A stretch of 64,000 nt of DNA, from contig NZ_NRSW01000001.1 in the NCBI RefSeq assembly GCF_002288635.1, positions 2,497,831-2,561,830 of the forward strand. The letters run 5' to 3'. The DNA is from Mucilaginibacter sp. MD40. Its GTDB lineage: Bacteria; Bacteroidota; Bacteroidia; Sphingobacteriales; Sphingobacteriaceae. Numbering within the stretch: the stretch's first letter is position 1; every line of letters begins with the position of its first letter. The notes under the pieces were generated by a model. That model saw only the letters and a program-made list of their open reading frames with translations, searched no databases and was not told where the DNA came from. The translations under genes and the position numbers were made by a program. Of the stretch, positions 19,347 through 28,817 are shown one piece after another.

Positions 19347-19347
19347 A

Positions 19348-20076
19348 TTAATCCGTTTCGCTTACGTTATCGTCAATATCCTGATGGCTGTATATTAATT
19401 TACGATAAGTAACCGCCAAAATAATGTTTACAAACGGGTAAGTAAATAATATAGTTATGGAGATTAACGGATAATACTGAGAAATTTTAGCAGGTAAGGC
19501 GATTAGCAAGATGATGATGAGCAGTATGGATATAACTTTTAAAAGATATCCCCTGGTAAGTTCAAAGCTCTGTTTAATAGATTCTATAGGGCCCGAGTTG
19601 TCATCAACAATAAATGTATTAAAAAACATCACCCGTAGGGCTAAATACAAACCGCCTAAACCGGCCAGCAGCTCAATAGCAAACTGTAAGTTAGGGTTGT
19701 TGTCAAGATAATCTACAGCGATGCCCAAATTGGTAACCACAAAAGCGAAAATAAACACCACAGCCAGATAACTCCAAACCATCTTAGCTTTGGGGATCAC
19801 CTGCATAAACTCAAAATCATAGTATTCGCTGTCTATAACCGTGAATATTAATTTATAAAGTCCCAGTGTAGTATAAGCCTGCAGCCAGATAAGAATAAAG
19901 GTTACAATCATCGAAGCCCAGTAATCTTCCGGAGAATAAACAAAACCCGCTAATAAACCTAAAATTCCCAGCAGGAAAAAAGCTATTACGGAGTAAACGA
20001 TGATAGTTACAAAATTTTTTCTGAAAATATCCCATGAAGTTTTTACGGTCTCCACAACCGAAAACGGGTGATACAT
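19348..20076 (-). CDS. polytopic membrane protein
   Basis: A 242-aa integral membrane protein with about six hydrophobic segments. It has a cytosolic N-terminus containing TVKTSWDIFRKNF, and the phrase ESIKQSFELTRGYLLKV before span 5 recalls GlpQ-associated/YciC-like membrane domains. No function can be assigned. It is packed between the GH3 gene (1 nt) and a glycosyltransferase (6 nt), suggesting co-transcription. Confidence 0.7.
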   Translation of the reverse strand: MYHPFSVVETVKTSWDIFRKNFVTIIVYSVIAFFLLGILGLLAGFVYSPEDYWASMIVTFILIWLQAYTTLGLYKLIFTVIDSEYYDFEFMQVIPKAKMVWSYLAVVFIFAFVVTNLGIAVDYLDNNPNLQFAIELLAGLGGLYLALRVMFFNTFIVDDNSGPIESIKQSFELTRGYLLKVISILLIIILLIALPAKISQYYPLISITILFTYPFVNIILAVTYRKLIYSHQDIDDNVSETD

Positions 20077-20082
20077 ACCTTA

Positions 20083-21051
20083 CTATGACCTTTTTAAAAT
20101 AACACGTTTCCAAAAATCCTGCATAAATCCTAACCCATAAGCAGTAAGTTGAATAAAGGCAGCTGCGATGCTCAAAATTGCAATTTTTAACGATTTATTT
20201 TTAACAAGCGCATGAAAAAATATTAACAATATGTAAACGGCAAGCAATATGTTACAAAGCGCCGCTATACGCCAGGCAAACAGGTTGGCAATAACAGTAA
20301 ACAGCAAGCCAAGGGTAACTAATGCAGGGAAAAAATGTACCGCCTTTAACTGCGAGGGAAAAAACTTGTATATATTGATACGCGCCCTGCCAAAAAAGTG
20401 GAGCTGCTTAAAAAACTTCACAAAGTCGGTGCGCCGTTTATGATAAACAATGGCTTCAGGTATCAGCCCGATCTTGAAACCCGACGCGTGTATACGTATG
20501 CTGTACTCAATATCCTCGCCCAGGCGGGTGATAATAAAACCGCCAACCTTCTCCCAAACCTTTCTTGAAACACCCATATTAAAGCTACGCGGATGGAACT
20601 GGCCGATAGCCTTTTTATTCCCCCTGATACCGCCGGTAGTAAATGGCGACGTCATGGCGTAACTGATAGCTTTTTGGATTGGCGTGAACGATTCATGAGC
20701 GCCATCGGGTCCGCCATAGGCATCAAGCCAGTTGGCGTTAAGTGATCGGTTTACTACTTCGAGGTAATTTTCGGGAATAAGGCAGTCGGAGTCGAAGATA
20801 ACGAAATAGTCTCCTTTGGCGCGCTCAAAACCAAAATTACGGGTGAAACCCTGGCCCTCATTCGCTTTTTCAAAGTAATGCAGGTCGAGTTTTTCGGAAT
20901 ATTTATTTACAATATAATCTGCCTTATTTACCGAACCATCCTCAATCACTAATACCTCAAACGCCTTGTAAGTCTGGCGGGTAAGGGTATCCAGTAATTC
21001 GTCAATTTCCTGGGGGCGATTATATAAAGGTATGATGATGGAAAAAAACAT
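20083..21051 (-). CDS. GT2 glycosyltransferase with C-terminal membrane spans
   Basis: A family 2 glycosyltransferase of about 322 aa. FFSIIIPLYNRPQEID opens the GT-A domain, VIEDGSVN and FDSDCLIP are the nucleotide and DxD motifs, and LGEDIEYSIRI carries the catalytic ED. Three or so C-terminal spans follow (from about residue 245). I start it at the ATG at 21051; an ATG 15 nt earlier would add five residues (MHIYE) before the conserved start. The acceptor is unknown. Confidence 0.85.
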   Translation of the reverse strand: MFFSIIIPLYNRPQEIDELLDTLTRQTYKAFEVLVIEDGSVNKADYIVNKYSEKLDLHYFEKANEGQGFTRNFGFERAKGDYFVIFDSDCLIPENYLEVVNRSLNANWLDAYGGPDGAHESFTPIQKAISYAMTSPFTTGGIRGNKKAIGQFHPRSFNMGVSRKVWEKVGGFIITRLGEDIEYSIRIHASGFKIGLIPEAIVYHKRRTDFVKFFKQLHFFGRARINIYKFFPSQLKAVHFFPALVTLGLLFTVIANLFAWRIAALCNILLAVYILLIFFHALVKNKSLKIAILSIAAAFIQLTAYGLGFMQDFWKRVILKRS

Positions 21052-21060
21052 TTCGTAGAT

Positions 21061-21180
21061 GTGCAAATTTCAAATGTGCAAATATGCAGATGAATGATCA
21101 GATGTGTGATTTTGCAAATATGCAGATGCGATGATTAATTTTTACCGATGTTGAAAGAAACACCGGCACATCTGCATATC
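21061..21180. repeat. intergenic short repeats (16-bp direct pair plus inverted arm)
   Basis: TGCAAATATGCAGATG occurs at 21077-21092 and again at 21113-21128. CATCTGCATAT (21169-21179) is the inverse of part of it, so the transcript between the two glycosyltransferase genes could fold. The role is unknown. Confidence 0.6.
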
Positions 21181-21197
21181 TCAAATCTCTAACACCA

Positions 21198-22148
21198 TTA
21201 AATTGTTTCAGCGATCTGGTAATTGTTCCTGTCGTTTGAGTTGCGCGATACCAGTTCGGCAACAAAACCGGTAAGAAAAAGCTGCGAACCCAATATAATG
21301 GCTACCAGGGCAATGTAAAACAATGGATTAGCGGTAACATCACGGTAGGGAAGATGGTGCGCTATAAGGTAAAGCTTTTCGGCAAGCATCCATACGGCAA
21401 TAATTATCCCCGCAAAAAAGCTAAGCGTACCCATAGCGCCAAAAAAGTGCATAGGGCGCTTACCGAATTTTCCTACAAAAAATATTGATAGCAGATCCAG
21501 AAAACCATTGATAAAACGGCTCCAGCCAAACTTGGTTTTACCGTATTTGCGGGCACGGTGCTCCACTACCTGTTCGCCAATTTTGGTAAACCCTGCCCAC
21601 TTGGCCAATACAGGTATATAGCGGTGCATTTCGCCATACACTTCAATGTTTTTAACTACTGTGCTGCGGTAAGCTTTAAGCCCACAATTAAAATCGTGCA
21701 GGTTATTAATGCCGCTCATTTTACGGGTAGCCGCGTTAAAAAGCTTGGTAGGTATAGTTTTAGATATAGGGTCGTAACGTTTTGCTTTCCAGCCTGATAT
21801 GAGATCATACTTTTCTTCGTTAATACGACGATAAAGTTCCGGTATCTCATCCGGGCTGTCCTGCAGGTCGGCATCCATAGTGATCACTACATTACCACGC
21901 GCGGCGTCAAAACCAATATTCAGCGCGGCAGATTTGCCATAATTTCTCCTGAAACGGAAGCCCCTGATAAACGGGTTATTTTCCTTCAGCTTCATGATCA
22001 TTCCCCATGAGCCATCTGTACTGCCGTCATCAACCAATACAATCTCATAGGTAAAGCCATGCTCGTCCATTACACGGCTTATCCACGAGGTAAGCTCCGG
22101 TAATGATTCTACTTCGTTATATAGTGGTACTACTACTGATATATCCAT
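21198..22148 (-). CDS. GT2 glycosyltransferase (DPM1/GtrB-like)
   Basis: A 316-aa polyprenyl-phosphate glycosyltransferase-like protein. It has ISVVVPLYNEVESLPEL, VLVDDGSTDGSW, the DxD in MDADLQDSPDEIP (about residue 95), RHR-like YKAKRYDPISK, and two C-terminal transmembrane helices (about 230-255 and 270-295). The family moves sugar from nucleotide sugar to undecaprenyl or dolichyl phosphate for lipid or O-antigen modification. It lies upstream of another GT2 gene on the same strand, separated by a repeat-bearing gap. Confidence 0.87.
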   Translation of the reverse strand: MDISVVVPLYNEVESLPELTSWISRVMDEHGFTYEIVLVDDGSTDGSWGMIMKLKENNPFIRGFRFRRNYGKSAALNIGFDAARGNVVITMDADLQDSPDEIPELYRRINEEKYDLISGWKAKRYDPISKTIPTKLFNAATRKMSGINNLHDFNCGLKAYRSTVVKNIEVYGEMHRYIPVLAKWAGFTKIGEQVVEHRARKYGKTKFGWSRFINGFLDLLSIFFVGKFGKRPMHFFGAMGTLSFFAGIIIAVWMLAEKLYLIAHHLPYRDVTANPLFYIALVAIILGSQLFLTGFVAELVSRNSNDRNNYQIAETI

Positions 22149-22279
22149 TTAAAAAGAACCTTGTGTAAGGTTAGCTACAAAAATATAAAAATTAAGCACG
22201 GTAAGTATATGATAAATGGGTTACATTTTGAAGCGTTATGAATACTTATTAAATTAGCTGTACAAACCCTTATTGCAAC

Positions 22280-23236
22280 ATGAAACCTTATGTCTTGGCC
22301 TTATTCTTATTAATAAATATTACCGGCTTTGCACAAGAAAAACAACCTGAAGCCAAAACACGACCCGATACCGTACGATATTATATGGTAAACGACTCGA
22401 CCCTGGCTTACAGTGAAAGCGATGCTAAATTTTTGCGCCTGATGATAAAAGCCGACTCGGGAATGTTCCGTGTGAAGGATTATTATATGAACGGAAACCT
22501 GCGCCTGGTTACTTTAACCTCATTAGACAATATGAACATCAGGCCGGGTATAAATGGCATATATGATGAATATTATGAAAACGGAAAACGTAAGACCAGT
22601 AAGGTATTTAATAAAGGTAAGATCATAGGCGACGTGCTAAATTACTACCCCAACGGCGCGTTGAGGTGTGTTGAAACATACAGTGCCGATGGCGTTTATC
22701 TGAAACAATTTTTAGACTCTACCGGAAACAGGCTTACTATTAACGGTAATGGCAAATGGATAAAATATACCAACAGCCCCGGCGAACGCTTAGAGGGCAA
22801 TGTGATTAACGGCAAGGAAGAGGGAGAATGGAACTGGTATCTTGACGGTAAGATTTACACGACTCTTTACAAGAAAGGAAAAATTTTATATGCGAAGAGA
22901 GATGTTCCAAATGGTGATCCGATTTTCATCCATGTGGATAAGAATCCATCCTTTCCGGGTGGTTTAGTAGCACTTAGGGGTTTTATCATAAAGAATATCG
23001 AATATCCTGTAAAAGCCAGACTAAATAATATACAAGGAACAGTCATCATAACTTTTGTAATTGAAACTGATGGTTCCTTAAGTGATATTAGAGTTGTAAA
23101 AGGAATGGGCGCAGGATGTGATGAAGAAGCGATGAGAGTGATTACATTATCACCCAAATGGGTACCCGGAGAATCTCAAGGCAAGCAAGTTCGTGTACAA
23201 CGGTCAATTCCTATAACTTTCAGATTAGGTAGTTAA
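22280..23236 (+). CDS. MORN-like plus TonB C-terminal domain protein
   Basis: A 318-aa secreted protein. A signal peptide (residues 1-18) is followed by toxin-antitoxin/MORN-like repeats rich in YxNGxxR...G (for example YYENGKRKTSKVFNKGK), and a C-terminal TonB-C domain from about residue 215 (PSFPGGLVALRGFIIKNIEYP, then GTVIITFVIETDGSL). It lacks the N-terminal transmembrane anchor of a true TonB, so it is probably a periplasmic protein that borrows the domain for protein contacts. Its exact role is unknown. Convergent with mqo. Confidence 0.8.
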   Translation: MKPYVLALFLLINITGFAQEKQPEAKTRPDTVRYYMVNDSTLAYSESDAKFLRLMIKADSGMFRVKDYYMNGNLRLVTLTSLDNMNIRPGINGIYDEYYENGKRKTSKVFNKGKIIGDVLNYYPNGALRCVETYSADGVYLKQFLDSTGNRLTINGNGKWIKYTNSPGERLEGNVINGKEEGEWNWYLDGKIYTTLYKKGKILYAKRDVPNGDPIFIHVDKNPSFPGGLVALRGFIIKNIEYPVKARLNNIQGTVIITFVIETDGSLSDIRVVKGMGAGCDEEAMRVITLSPKWVPGESQGKQVRVQRSIPITFRLGS

Positions 23237-23243
23237 TTTGCAT

Positions 23244-24743
23244 TTAAAGCAATCCCAGCACGGTACTGGTACGCTCACGTGTAGCATTGGCCAAAACCTC
23301 ATCGTTAACCAGAGATTGCCCATATGATGGTATCATTTCCTTCAGTTTTTGCTGCCACTGGCTGGTTTGCATAGGTTGTTTAAAGCAACGGCTGATCAAG
23401 TCGAGCATAATAGGTACTGATGTTGAAGCGCCCGGCGAAGCACCTAACAAGGCTGATATACTGCCATCGGCACTGGTTACTACTTCGGTACCAAATTCCA
23501 GTACACCGGTACGCTTTGGATCCTTTTTGATGATCTGTACGCGTTGCCCAGCAATATCCAGGTCCCAGTCTTCTTTTTTAGCTTCGGGAAAATATTCCTG
23601 CAAAGCCTTTAACCTATCAGCAGGCGATTGCAGCACCTGAACAATGAGGTATTTAGTGAGTGCCATATTATCGCGCCCCACCGCAAGCAACGGCAATATA
23701 TTATTAAACTTGATAGACTTGAACAGATCAAGCAACGAGCCTTTTTTAAGGAAGCGCGTAGAGAAACCGGCATAAGGCCCGAATAACAATGATTTTTTAC
23801 CATCGATCATGCGGGTATCCAAATGCGGTACCGACATTGGCGGCGAACCTACCGATGCTTTGCCGTATACCTTGGCCGCGTGCTGCTCAACAATAGCGGG
23901 GTTATTACATACCAACCATTGCCCGCTTACCGGGAAGCCACCAAAACCTTTACTTTCAGGGATGCCTGTTTTTTGCAACAACAGCAAAGCGCCACCACCG
24001 GCACCTACAAATACAAACTTAGCGTTAAGGGTTCTTCTATTTCCGCTGGTACGGTCTTCAACCTTTATTTTCCAGGTATTGTCCTTATTACGCCTGATGT
24101 CTGCCACCTCGTGGTTAAGGCTAAGGTTAACACCCGGCTTTAGTTGCAGCTTGCTGATGAGGCTGCGGGTAAGGGCACCAAAGTTTACATCGGTACCAAT
24201 ATCCATATGTGTGGCTGCCACCTTTTGGTTAGGGTCGCGGCCATCCATTACCAGCGGTATCCATTTTTGCAGTTGCTGCTGGTCTTCGGCATATTCCATT
24301 CCTTTGAAAAAATGGTGTTTTACCAAAGCCTGCTGGCGTTTTTTGAGATATTCTACATTGTCCTGTCCCCAAACAAAGCTCATGTGGGGTACTTTACGTA
24401 TAAAGCTTTCAGGAGATTCTACATAACCTTTTTCAACTAAAAAAGCCCAAAACTCCTTGGATATTTCAAATTGTTCGGCAATTTTAATAGCTTTTTTTAT
24501 CTCAACGGTACCATCTTTAAGCTCGGGGGTATAGTTAAGCTCGCAAAAGGCCGAGTGGCCGGTACCGGCATTGTTCATAGCGTCAGAACTTTCGGCAGAA
24601 ACGGTATCAAGGCGTTCAAAAATTTCAATTTTCAAATTAGGATCGAGCTGTTTAAGCATTACACCTAATGTAGCGCTCATAATACCCGCGCCAACCAAAA
24701 CTACATCAACCGTTGTTTGAGAACCAATATTGCCGTTATTCAT
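23244..24743 (-). CDS. mqo: malate:quinone oxidoreductase
   Basis: A 499-aa FAD-dependent, membrane-peripheral enzyme that oxidises malate to oxaloacetate and passes electrons to (mena)quinone. The dinucleotide-binding start [33 protein letters not shown], the [10 protein letters not shown] motif and [14 protein letters not shown] are characteristic. The length matches the family (about 490-500). With the futalosine-route menaquinone genes elsewhere in the window, it links the TCA cycle to the menaquinone pool. Confidence 0.95.
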   Translation of the reverse strand: MNNGNIGSQTTVDVVLVGAGIMSATLGVMLKQLDPNLKIEIFERLDTVSAESSDAMNNAGTGHSAFCELNYTPELKDGTVEIKKAIKIAEQFEISKEFWAFLVEKGYVESPESFIRKVPHMSFVWGQDNVEYLKKRQQALVKHHFFKGMEYAEDQQQLQKWIPLVMDGRDPNQKVAATHMDIGTDVNFGALTRSLISKLQLKPGVNLSLNHEVADIRRNKDNTWKIKVEDRTSGNRRTLNAKFVFVGAGGGALLLLQKTGIPESKGFGGFPVSGQWLVCNNPAIVEQHAAKVYGKASVGSPPMSVPHLDTRMIDGKKSLLFGPYAGFSTRFLKKGSLLDLFKSIKFNNILPLLAVGRDNMALTKYLIVQVLQSPADRLKALQEYFPEAKKEDWDLDIAGQRVQIIKKDPKRTGVLEFGTEVVTSADGSISALLGASPGASTSVPIMLDLISRCFKQPMQTSQWQQKLKEMIPSYGQSLVNDEVLANATRERTSTVLGLL

Positions 24744-25025
24744 GATGCTTACGAATGTTAGAAAACATTCATCTGTATTTGTTTTTGTTTATGCGTTATA
24801 CAAAGTTTACGCCAATAAGTTAAGCAATTGTACTTTGCGATAACATAATCAGGCAATTTTAGCAAATTTTACAGAATTTTTCCTGTTCATATTGTAAATT
24901 TTTAATGAAAATGGGTGGATTTTAGTGTTTCTGTAAAAATAGGTTGATTTAAATATAAGTGGTGCGGTATTCTGGGTAACACAATTAATTACAAGCGTTG
25001 TTGTTGAATATAAACTCCTTGCATC

Positions 25026-25541
25026 ATGCGCAAAATACTATTCATCAGCACCCTCATGTTTGCCTTTACGCTTACCGCATGTAAACATAATTCAAATACA
25101 TCTATTAAAGATGGTGTACAAACGCCAGTAGTGGTAAATAACAAAAAAGTAGCGGTAGTTAATAATACAGACAAACGTTACGCAACCCTGGCAACCGTGC
25201 CGGATATGTGCATTAAATGCATAATTGGCGTTGTTGAACAAACTACAGAATTTAAAAACCTTGGTATACCGGCTATAAACAAGGTTAAATATGAAATTAA
25301 CTGGGTGCCCGCGCCTAACGCACAAGATACAACAGGCAGGAGAGGAGCAACTAACGCTATAAGGCTTGATATTACGGATAACAAAGGCAACAAAAAAGCT
25401 TACCCTGCTTTTGTTTATGATAATACCTCCGCGAAAATGTATTTGCTAAAAAGCGGTGTGAAAACTGAGATCAAAACAACTACAAGTGCGCTGGTAAAGA
25501 TAAGGAGGGTGTGCTATTGGGGTGTGGCATCAACCAAATAA
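25026..25541 (+). CDS. small lipoprotein of unknown function
   Basis: A 171-aa predicted lipoprotein (lipobox-like LTLTAC, Cys near residue 19) followed by a region with two CxxC-like cysteines (MCIKCIIG) and a beta-rich tail. I recognise no family. It stands alone between AT-rich gaps of roughly 280 bp upstream and 250 bp downstream. Confidence 0.6.
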   Translation: MRKILFISTLMFAFTLTACKHNSNTSIKDGVQTPVVVNNKKVAVVNNTDKRYATLATVPDMCIKCIIGVVEQTTEFKNLGIPAINKVKYEINWVPAPNAQDTTGRRGATNAIRLDITDNKGNKKAYPAFVYDNTSAKMYLLKSGVKTEIKTTTSALVKIRRVCYWGVASTK

Positions 25542-25789
25542 CACGTCCTTTCGCTTCCATGTATATTTTCCGATATTGCCATATATGCTATGTAAGCATA
25601 ATAATATGGGTGGATTTTGATTCTAAACAGATAAATATTGAATATTTACAATTTTTAGTTCCCATTTTTATAAATTTTTTCAAAAAAGTTATTGAATTTA
25701 TAAAAATACTTTAAATTAGCGGCATAAATACTGACTGATTTTATAAGGAACTATAATTAAACTTAAAATTTTCAAATTTATCATTCAAA

Positions 25790-26800
25790 ATGGCAACAAA
25801 ACTCGAGTACATCTGGCTTGACGGCTACAAACCAACTCAAAGCCTGCGCAGCAAAACAAAAATTGTTAAAAGTTTCAGCGGAAAAGTAGAAGACCTTGAT
25901 AACTGGAGCTTTGATGGTTCATCAACAGAGCAGGCACCGGGCGGCTCATCAGATTGTATCTTGAAACCGGTATTCACCGTACCAGATCCACAAAGAAAAG
26001 ATGCCTACCTTGTAATGTGTGAAGTATTGGATTCAAAAGGCCAGCCACACGAGTCAAACGGCCGTGCACACATTGAGGATGATGATAATGATTTCTGGTT
26101 TGGTTTTGAGCAGGAATACTTCCTGTGGGACCCTGCTACTAACAAACCACTTGGTTTCCCTGCTGGTGGCTATCCAGGCCCGCAAGGCCCTTACTACTGT
26201 TCAGTAGGCGCTAACAATGCTTTCGGCCGCGAAATTGTTGAAGAGCACTTAGACGCTTGTTTAGAAGCAGGCCTTAACGTAGAAGGTATTAATGCTGAGG
26301 TTGCTGCCGGGCAATGGGAGTTCCAGATATTTGCTAAAGGCGCTAAAGAAGCTGGTGACCAGATCTGGGTTGCACGTTACCTGCTTGAGCGTATCGGTGA
26401 GAAATACGGAGTAGCTGTTAACTGGCATTGTAAACCGCTTGGCCAGTTAGACTGGAACGGTTCTGGTATGCACGCTAACTTCTCTAACTCATTATTGCGT
26501 ACTGCTAATAGCGAAGAGAAATTCAAAGCAGTTTGTGAGGCATTCCGCCCTGCGGTTGCTGAGTGTATTGCCGTTTACGGTGCTGATAACGATCAACGCT
26601 TAACCGGCAAACACGAGACAGCTTCAATCCACGACTTTAGCTATGGCGTATCAGACCGCGGCGCTTCTATCCGTATCCCTCTTTATGCTGTTGAGCATAA
26701 CTGGAGCGGTTACCTGGAAGATCGTCGTCCTAACTCTGCTGCAGACCCATACAAAGTAGCTGCAGTGATCATTAAAACAGTAAAATCTGCTAAGATCTAA
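25790..26800 (+). CDS. glnA: type II glutamine synthetase
   Basis: A 336-aa glutamine synthetase of the short, eukaryotic-like GSII class, which makes glutamine from glutamate, ammonia and ATP. The motifs WSFDGSSTEQAPGGSSD (about residue 40), GFEQEYFLWD (metal-ligand Glu), NAEVAAGQWEFQ, WNGSGMHANFS and LTGKHETASIHDFSYGVSDRGASIRIP are all present. It is shorter than GSI (about 470) or GSIII (about 700). It is preceded by an AT-rich leader and followed by a hairpin terminator. Confidence 0.95.
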   Translation: MATKLEYIWLDGYKPTQSLRSKTKIVKSFSGKVEDLDNWSFDGSSTEQAPGGSSDCILKPVFTVPDPQRKDAYLVMCEVLDSKGQPHESNGRAHIEDDDNDFWFGFEQEYFLWDPATNKPLGFPAGGYPGPQGPYYCSVGANNAFGREIVEEHLDACLEAGLNVEGINAEVAAGQWEFQIFAKGAKEAGDQIWVARYLLERIGEKYGVAVNWHCKPLGQLDWNGSGMHANFSNSLLRTANSEEKFKAVCEAFRPAVAECIAVYGADNDQRLTGKHETASIHDFSYGVSDRGASIRIPLYAVEHNWSGYLEDRRPNSAADPYKVAAVIIKTVKSAKI

Positions 26801-26822
26801 TCTTCGCGAACTGATATAATAG

Positions 26823-26856
26823 AATCCTCCGGTAGCTATTTACCGGGGGATTTTTT
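26823..26856 (+). terminator. terminator after glnA
   Basis: AATCCTCCGGTA (26823-26834) pairs with TACCGGGGGATT (26841-26852, one G-T pair) and runs into T6. It overlaps the end of the convergent GGCT-like gene. Confidence 0.8.
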
Positions 26857-27249
26857 ATTTACATATTCCATGTAATCCCCGCCAGGGATAGAGATAGCAT
26901 TCTCAATGCTCCTGTTGTAAACGTATACCCAAGCTTTTAATATACCGTTATTGATTATCACCGAGTGCATTTCCCGCCGATAAAGGTTAGGTTGCTCTTC
27001 ATCGGTTCCTACGCCTTCATAAAAATCCAGCCGTTTTAGTACTTCCTCCGGGTGAGTCATTTCATAAATATTCCCATGCACCAGCTGGTTGGCATCACTG
27101 GTTATAATCAATCCCGGATATTCTCCCAAATCATAAAGCTGCCCATGTATAACGCCGGTGGAAACAAACGTGCATTTTTGGCGAAGATAGCGGGCAAACT
27201 CATTATCATATTGTAACAAAGTGCCGTAAACAAACAATAAGCAGGTCAT
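26836..27249 (-). CDS. gamma-glutamylcyclotransferase-like protein
   Basis: A 137-aa GGCT/AIG2-like protein. The substrate-loop motif YGTLLQ (residues 8-13), GQLYDLGEYPGLI and a conserved Glu region near FYEGVG are present. The family releases 5-oxoproline from gamma-glutamyl amines or dipeptides. It lies between GSII and a GS-family ligase, which suggests a role in gamma-glutamyl compound turnover, though this is inference. Convergent with glnA. Confidence 0.8.
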   Translation of the reverse strand: MTCLLFVYGTLLQYDNEFARYLRQKCTFVSTGVIHGQLYDLGEYPGLIITSDANQLVHGNIYEMTHPEEVLKRLDFYEGVGTDEEQPNLYRREMHSVIINNGILKAWVYVYNRSIENAISIPGGDYMEYVNKKSPGK

Positions 27250-27329
27250 GAGGATATAGTGAATGCTGACTTGAATATTTATCCCAATTTATTCTAAATA
27301 ATCTTAAATTGCCATTTTATATAGCTAAA

Positions 27330-28688
27330 ATGAATGCAGAACAGGTAATTTCATACATCAACGACCATAACATTCAGAAAATAAAATTCGCTTTTGCCGA
27401 CGTCGACGGCATTTTGCGTGGCAAAGTCATCAGCAAACAAAAATTCTTGGATGGCTTGCAAAGTGGTTATGGCTTTTGCGACGTGGTGTTTGGCTGGGAT
27501 AGCACCGATGCCCCTTATGACAATGTTGATCTTACAGGCTGGCATAGCGGTTACCCGGACAAGCAATGCTTTATAGATATTTCCACGTTCCGGATGATCC
27601 CATGGGAAGACAACGTGCCTTTCTTTATAGCCGACTATAGTGGCCCCGGCGCAAAGGCATTGGAGGTTTGCCCCCGGAGCCTGTTAAAAAACATTATCTC
27701 GGAGTGCGATAAATTGGGCTATGTGGCACAATTTGCCCAGGAATTTGAGTGGTTCAACTTTTACGAAACGCCTCAAAGCTTACAGCACAAAGGTTTCAGG
27801 AATCTGGAGCCGCTTTCGCCTGGTATGTTTGGCTACTCCATACTAAGGCCATCACAAAACAGCGCGTTCTATAATGATCTGTTTGATAAGCTCACCCAAT
27901 ACCAGATACCTATTGAAGGTTTACATACCGAAACCGGGCCAGGCGTTTACGAGGCCGCCATACACTATGCGCCAACACTGGAGGCTGCAGATAGGGCAGT
28001 ACTTTTTAAGACCGCGGTAAAAGAAATAGCGTCACAGCATGGCTTAACTGCAACCTTTATGGCCAAATGGAACGAAAATTTGCCGGGTTGCAGCGGGCAT
28101 ATTCACCAGAGTTTATGGTCGGCAGAGGGTGGAAAAAATTTATTTTACGATGATGCGGATGTAAACAAGATGAGCGAGTTACATCAACATTATCTGGCAG
28201 GGCAACTTTATTGCCTTCCGCATTTGCTGCCAATGTACGCGCCAACCATTAACAGCTATAAACGCCTTGTGGAGGGCGCCTGGGCACCCACTACCATTAC
28301 ATGGGGGATAGACAACCGCACAACAGCTTTGAGGGTCATAAATGTATCAGAAAAAGCAACCCGGTTAGAGACCCGCATACCCGGCTCGGATACCAACCCG
28401 TATCTGGCGATAGCAGCGGCGCTTGCTTCCGGGCTTTATGGCATCAAAAACAAACTAAAACTTAATATAGCAGCCACCAAGGGCAATGGTTATGATAACA
28501 AGGCCAACGGCATATTACACAGTAATTTATTTGACGCGGCCACAGCTATGCAAAATACTCCGCTCGCTAAAGAACTTTTTGGCGAAGGGTTTGTAAAACA
28601 CTTTACCCAAACCCGTTTATGGGAACACCGGCAATATGCCAAAAGCGTAAGCGATTGGGAATTGAAAAGGTACTTTGAGGGAATATGA
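27330..28688 (+). CDS. glutamine synthetase-family ligase (possibly glutamate-amine ligase)
   Basis: A 452-aa protein of the GSI fold. It has an N-terminal domain (IKFAFADVDGILRGKVISKQKF), the catalytic-domain FAQEFEWFNF, GPGVYEAAI, NLPGCSGHIHQSL and an arginine-rich active-site stretch GIDNRTTALRVI. Such divergent members often join glutamate to amines (PuuA-type gamma-glutamylputrescine synthetase) rather than to ammonia. A start at the ATG at 27330 fits best. It stands with a GGCT-like protein, a kinase-fold protein and a HAD protein. Confidence 0.8.
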   Translation: MNAEQVISYINDHNIQKIKFAFADVDGILRGKVISKQKFLDGLQSGYGFCDVVFGWDSTDAPYDNVDLTGWHSGYPDKQCFIDISTFRMIPWEDNVPFFIADYSGPGAKALEVCPRSLLKNIISECDKLGYVAQFAQEFEWFNFYETPQSLQHKGFRNLEPLSPGMFGYSILRPSQNSAFYNDLFDKLTQYQIPIEGLHTETGPGVYEAAIHYAPTLEAADRAVLFKTAVKEIASQHGLTATFMAKWNENLPGCSGHIHQSLWSAEGGKNLFYDDADVNKMSELHQHYLAGQLYCLPHLLPMYAPTINSYKRLVEGAWAPTTITWGIDNRTTALRVINVSEKATRLETRIPGSDTNPYLAIAAALASGLYGIKNKLKLNIAATKGNGYDNKANGILHSNLFDAATAMQNTPLAKELFGEGFVKHFTQTRLWEHRQYAKSVSDWELKRYFEGI

Positions 28689-28817
28689 CCGGGATTATTT
28701 GCAGTACAAAAGTTTAAAACTGCAAACTGTAGTATATTAGCCGCATAAACTAATTACACCGGTATTGAAGAATTATCCCGTGAAACCGAATAAATACGCT
28801 TAATCCCGGTTCAAACA

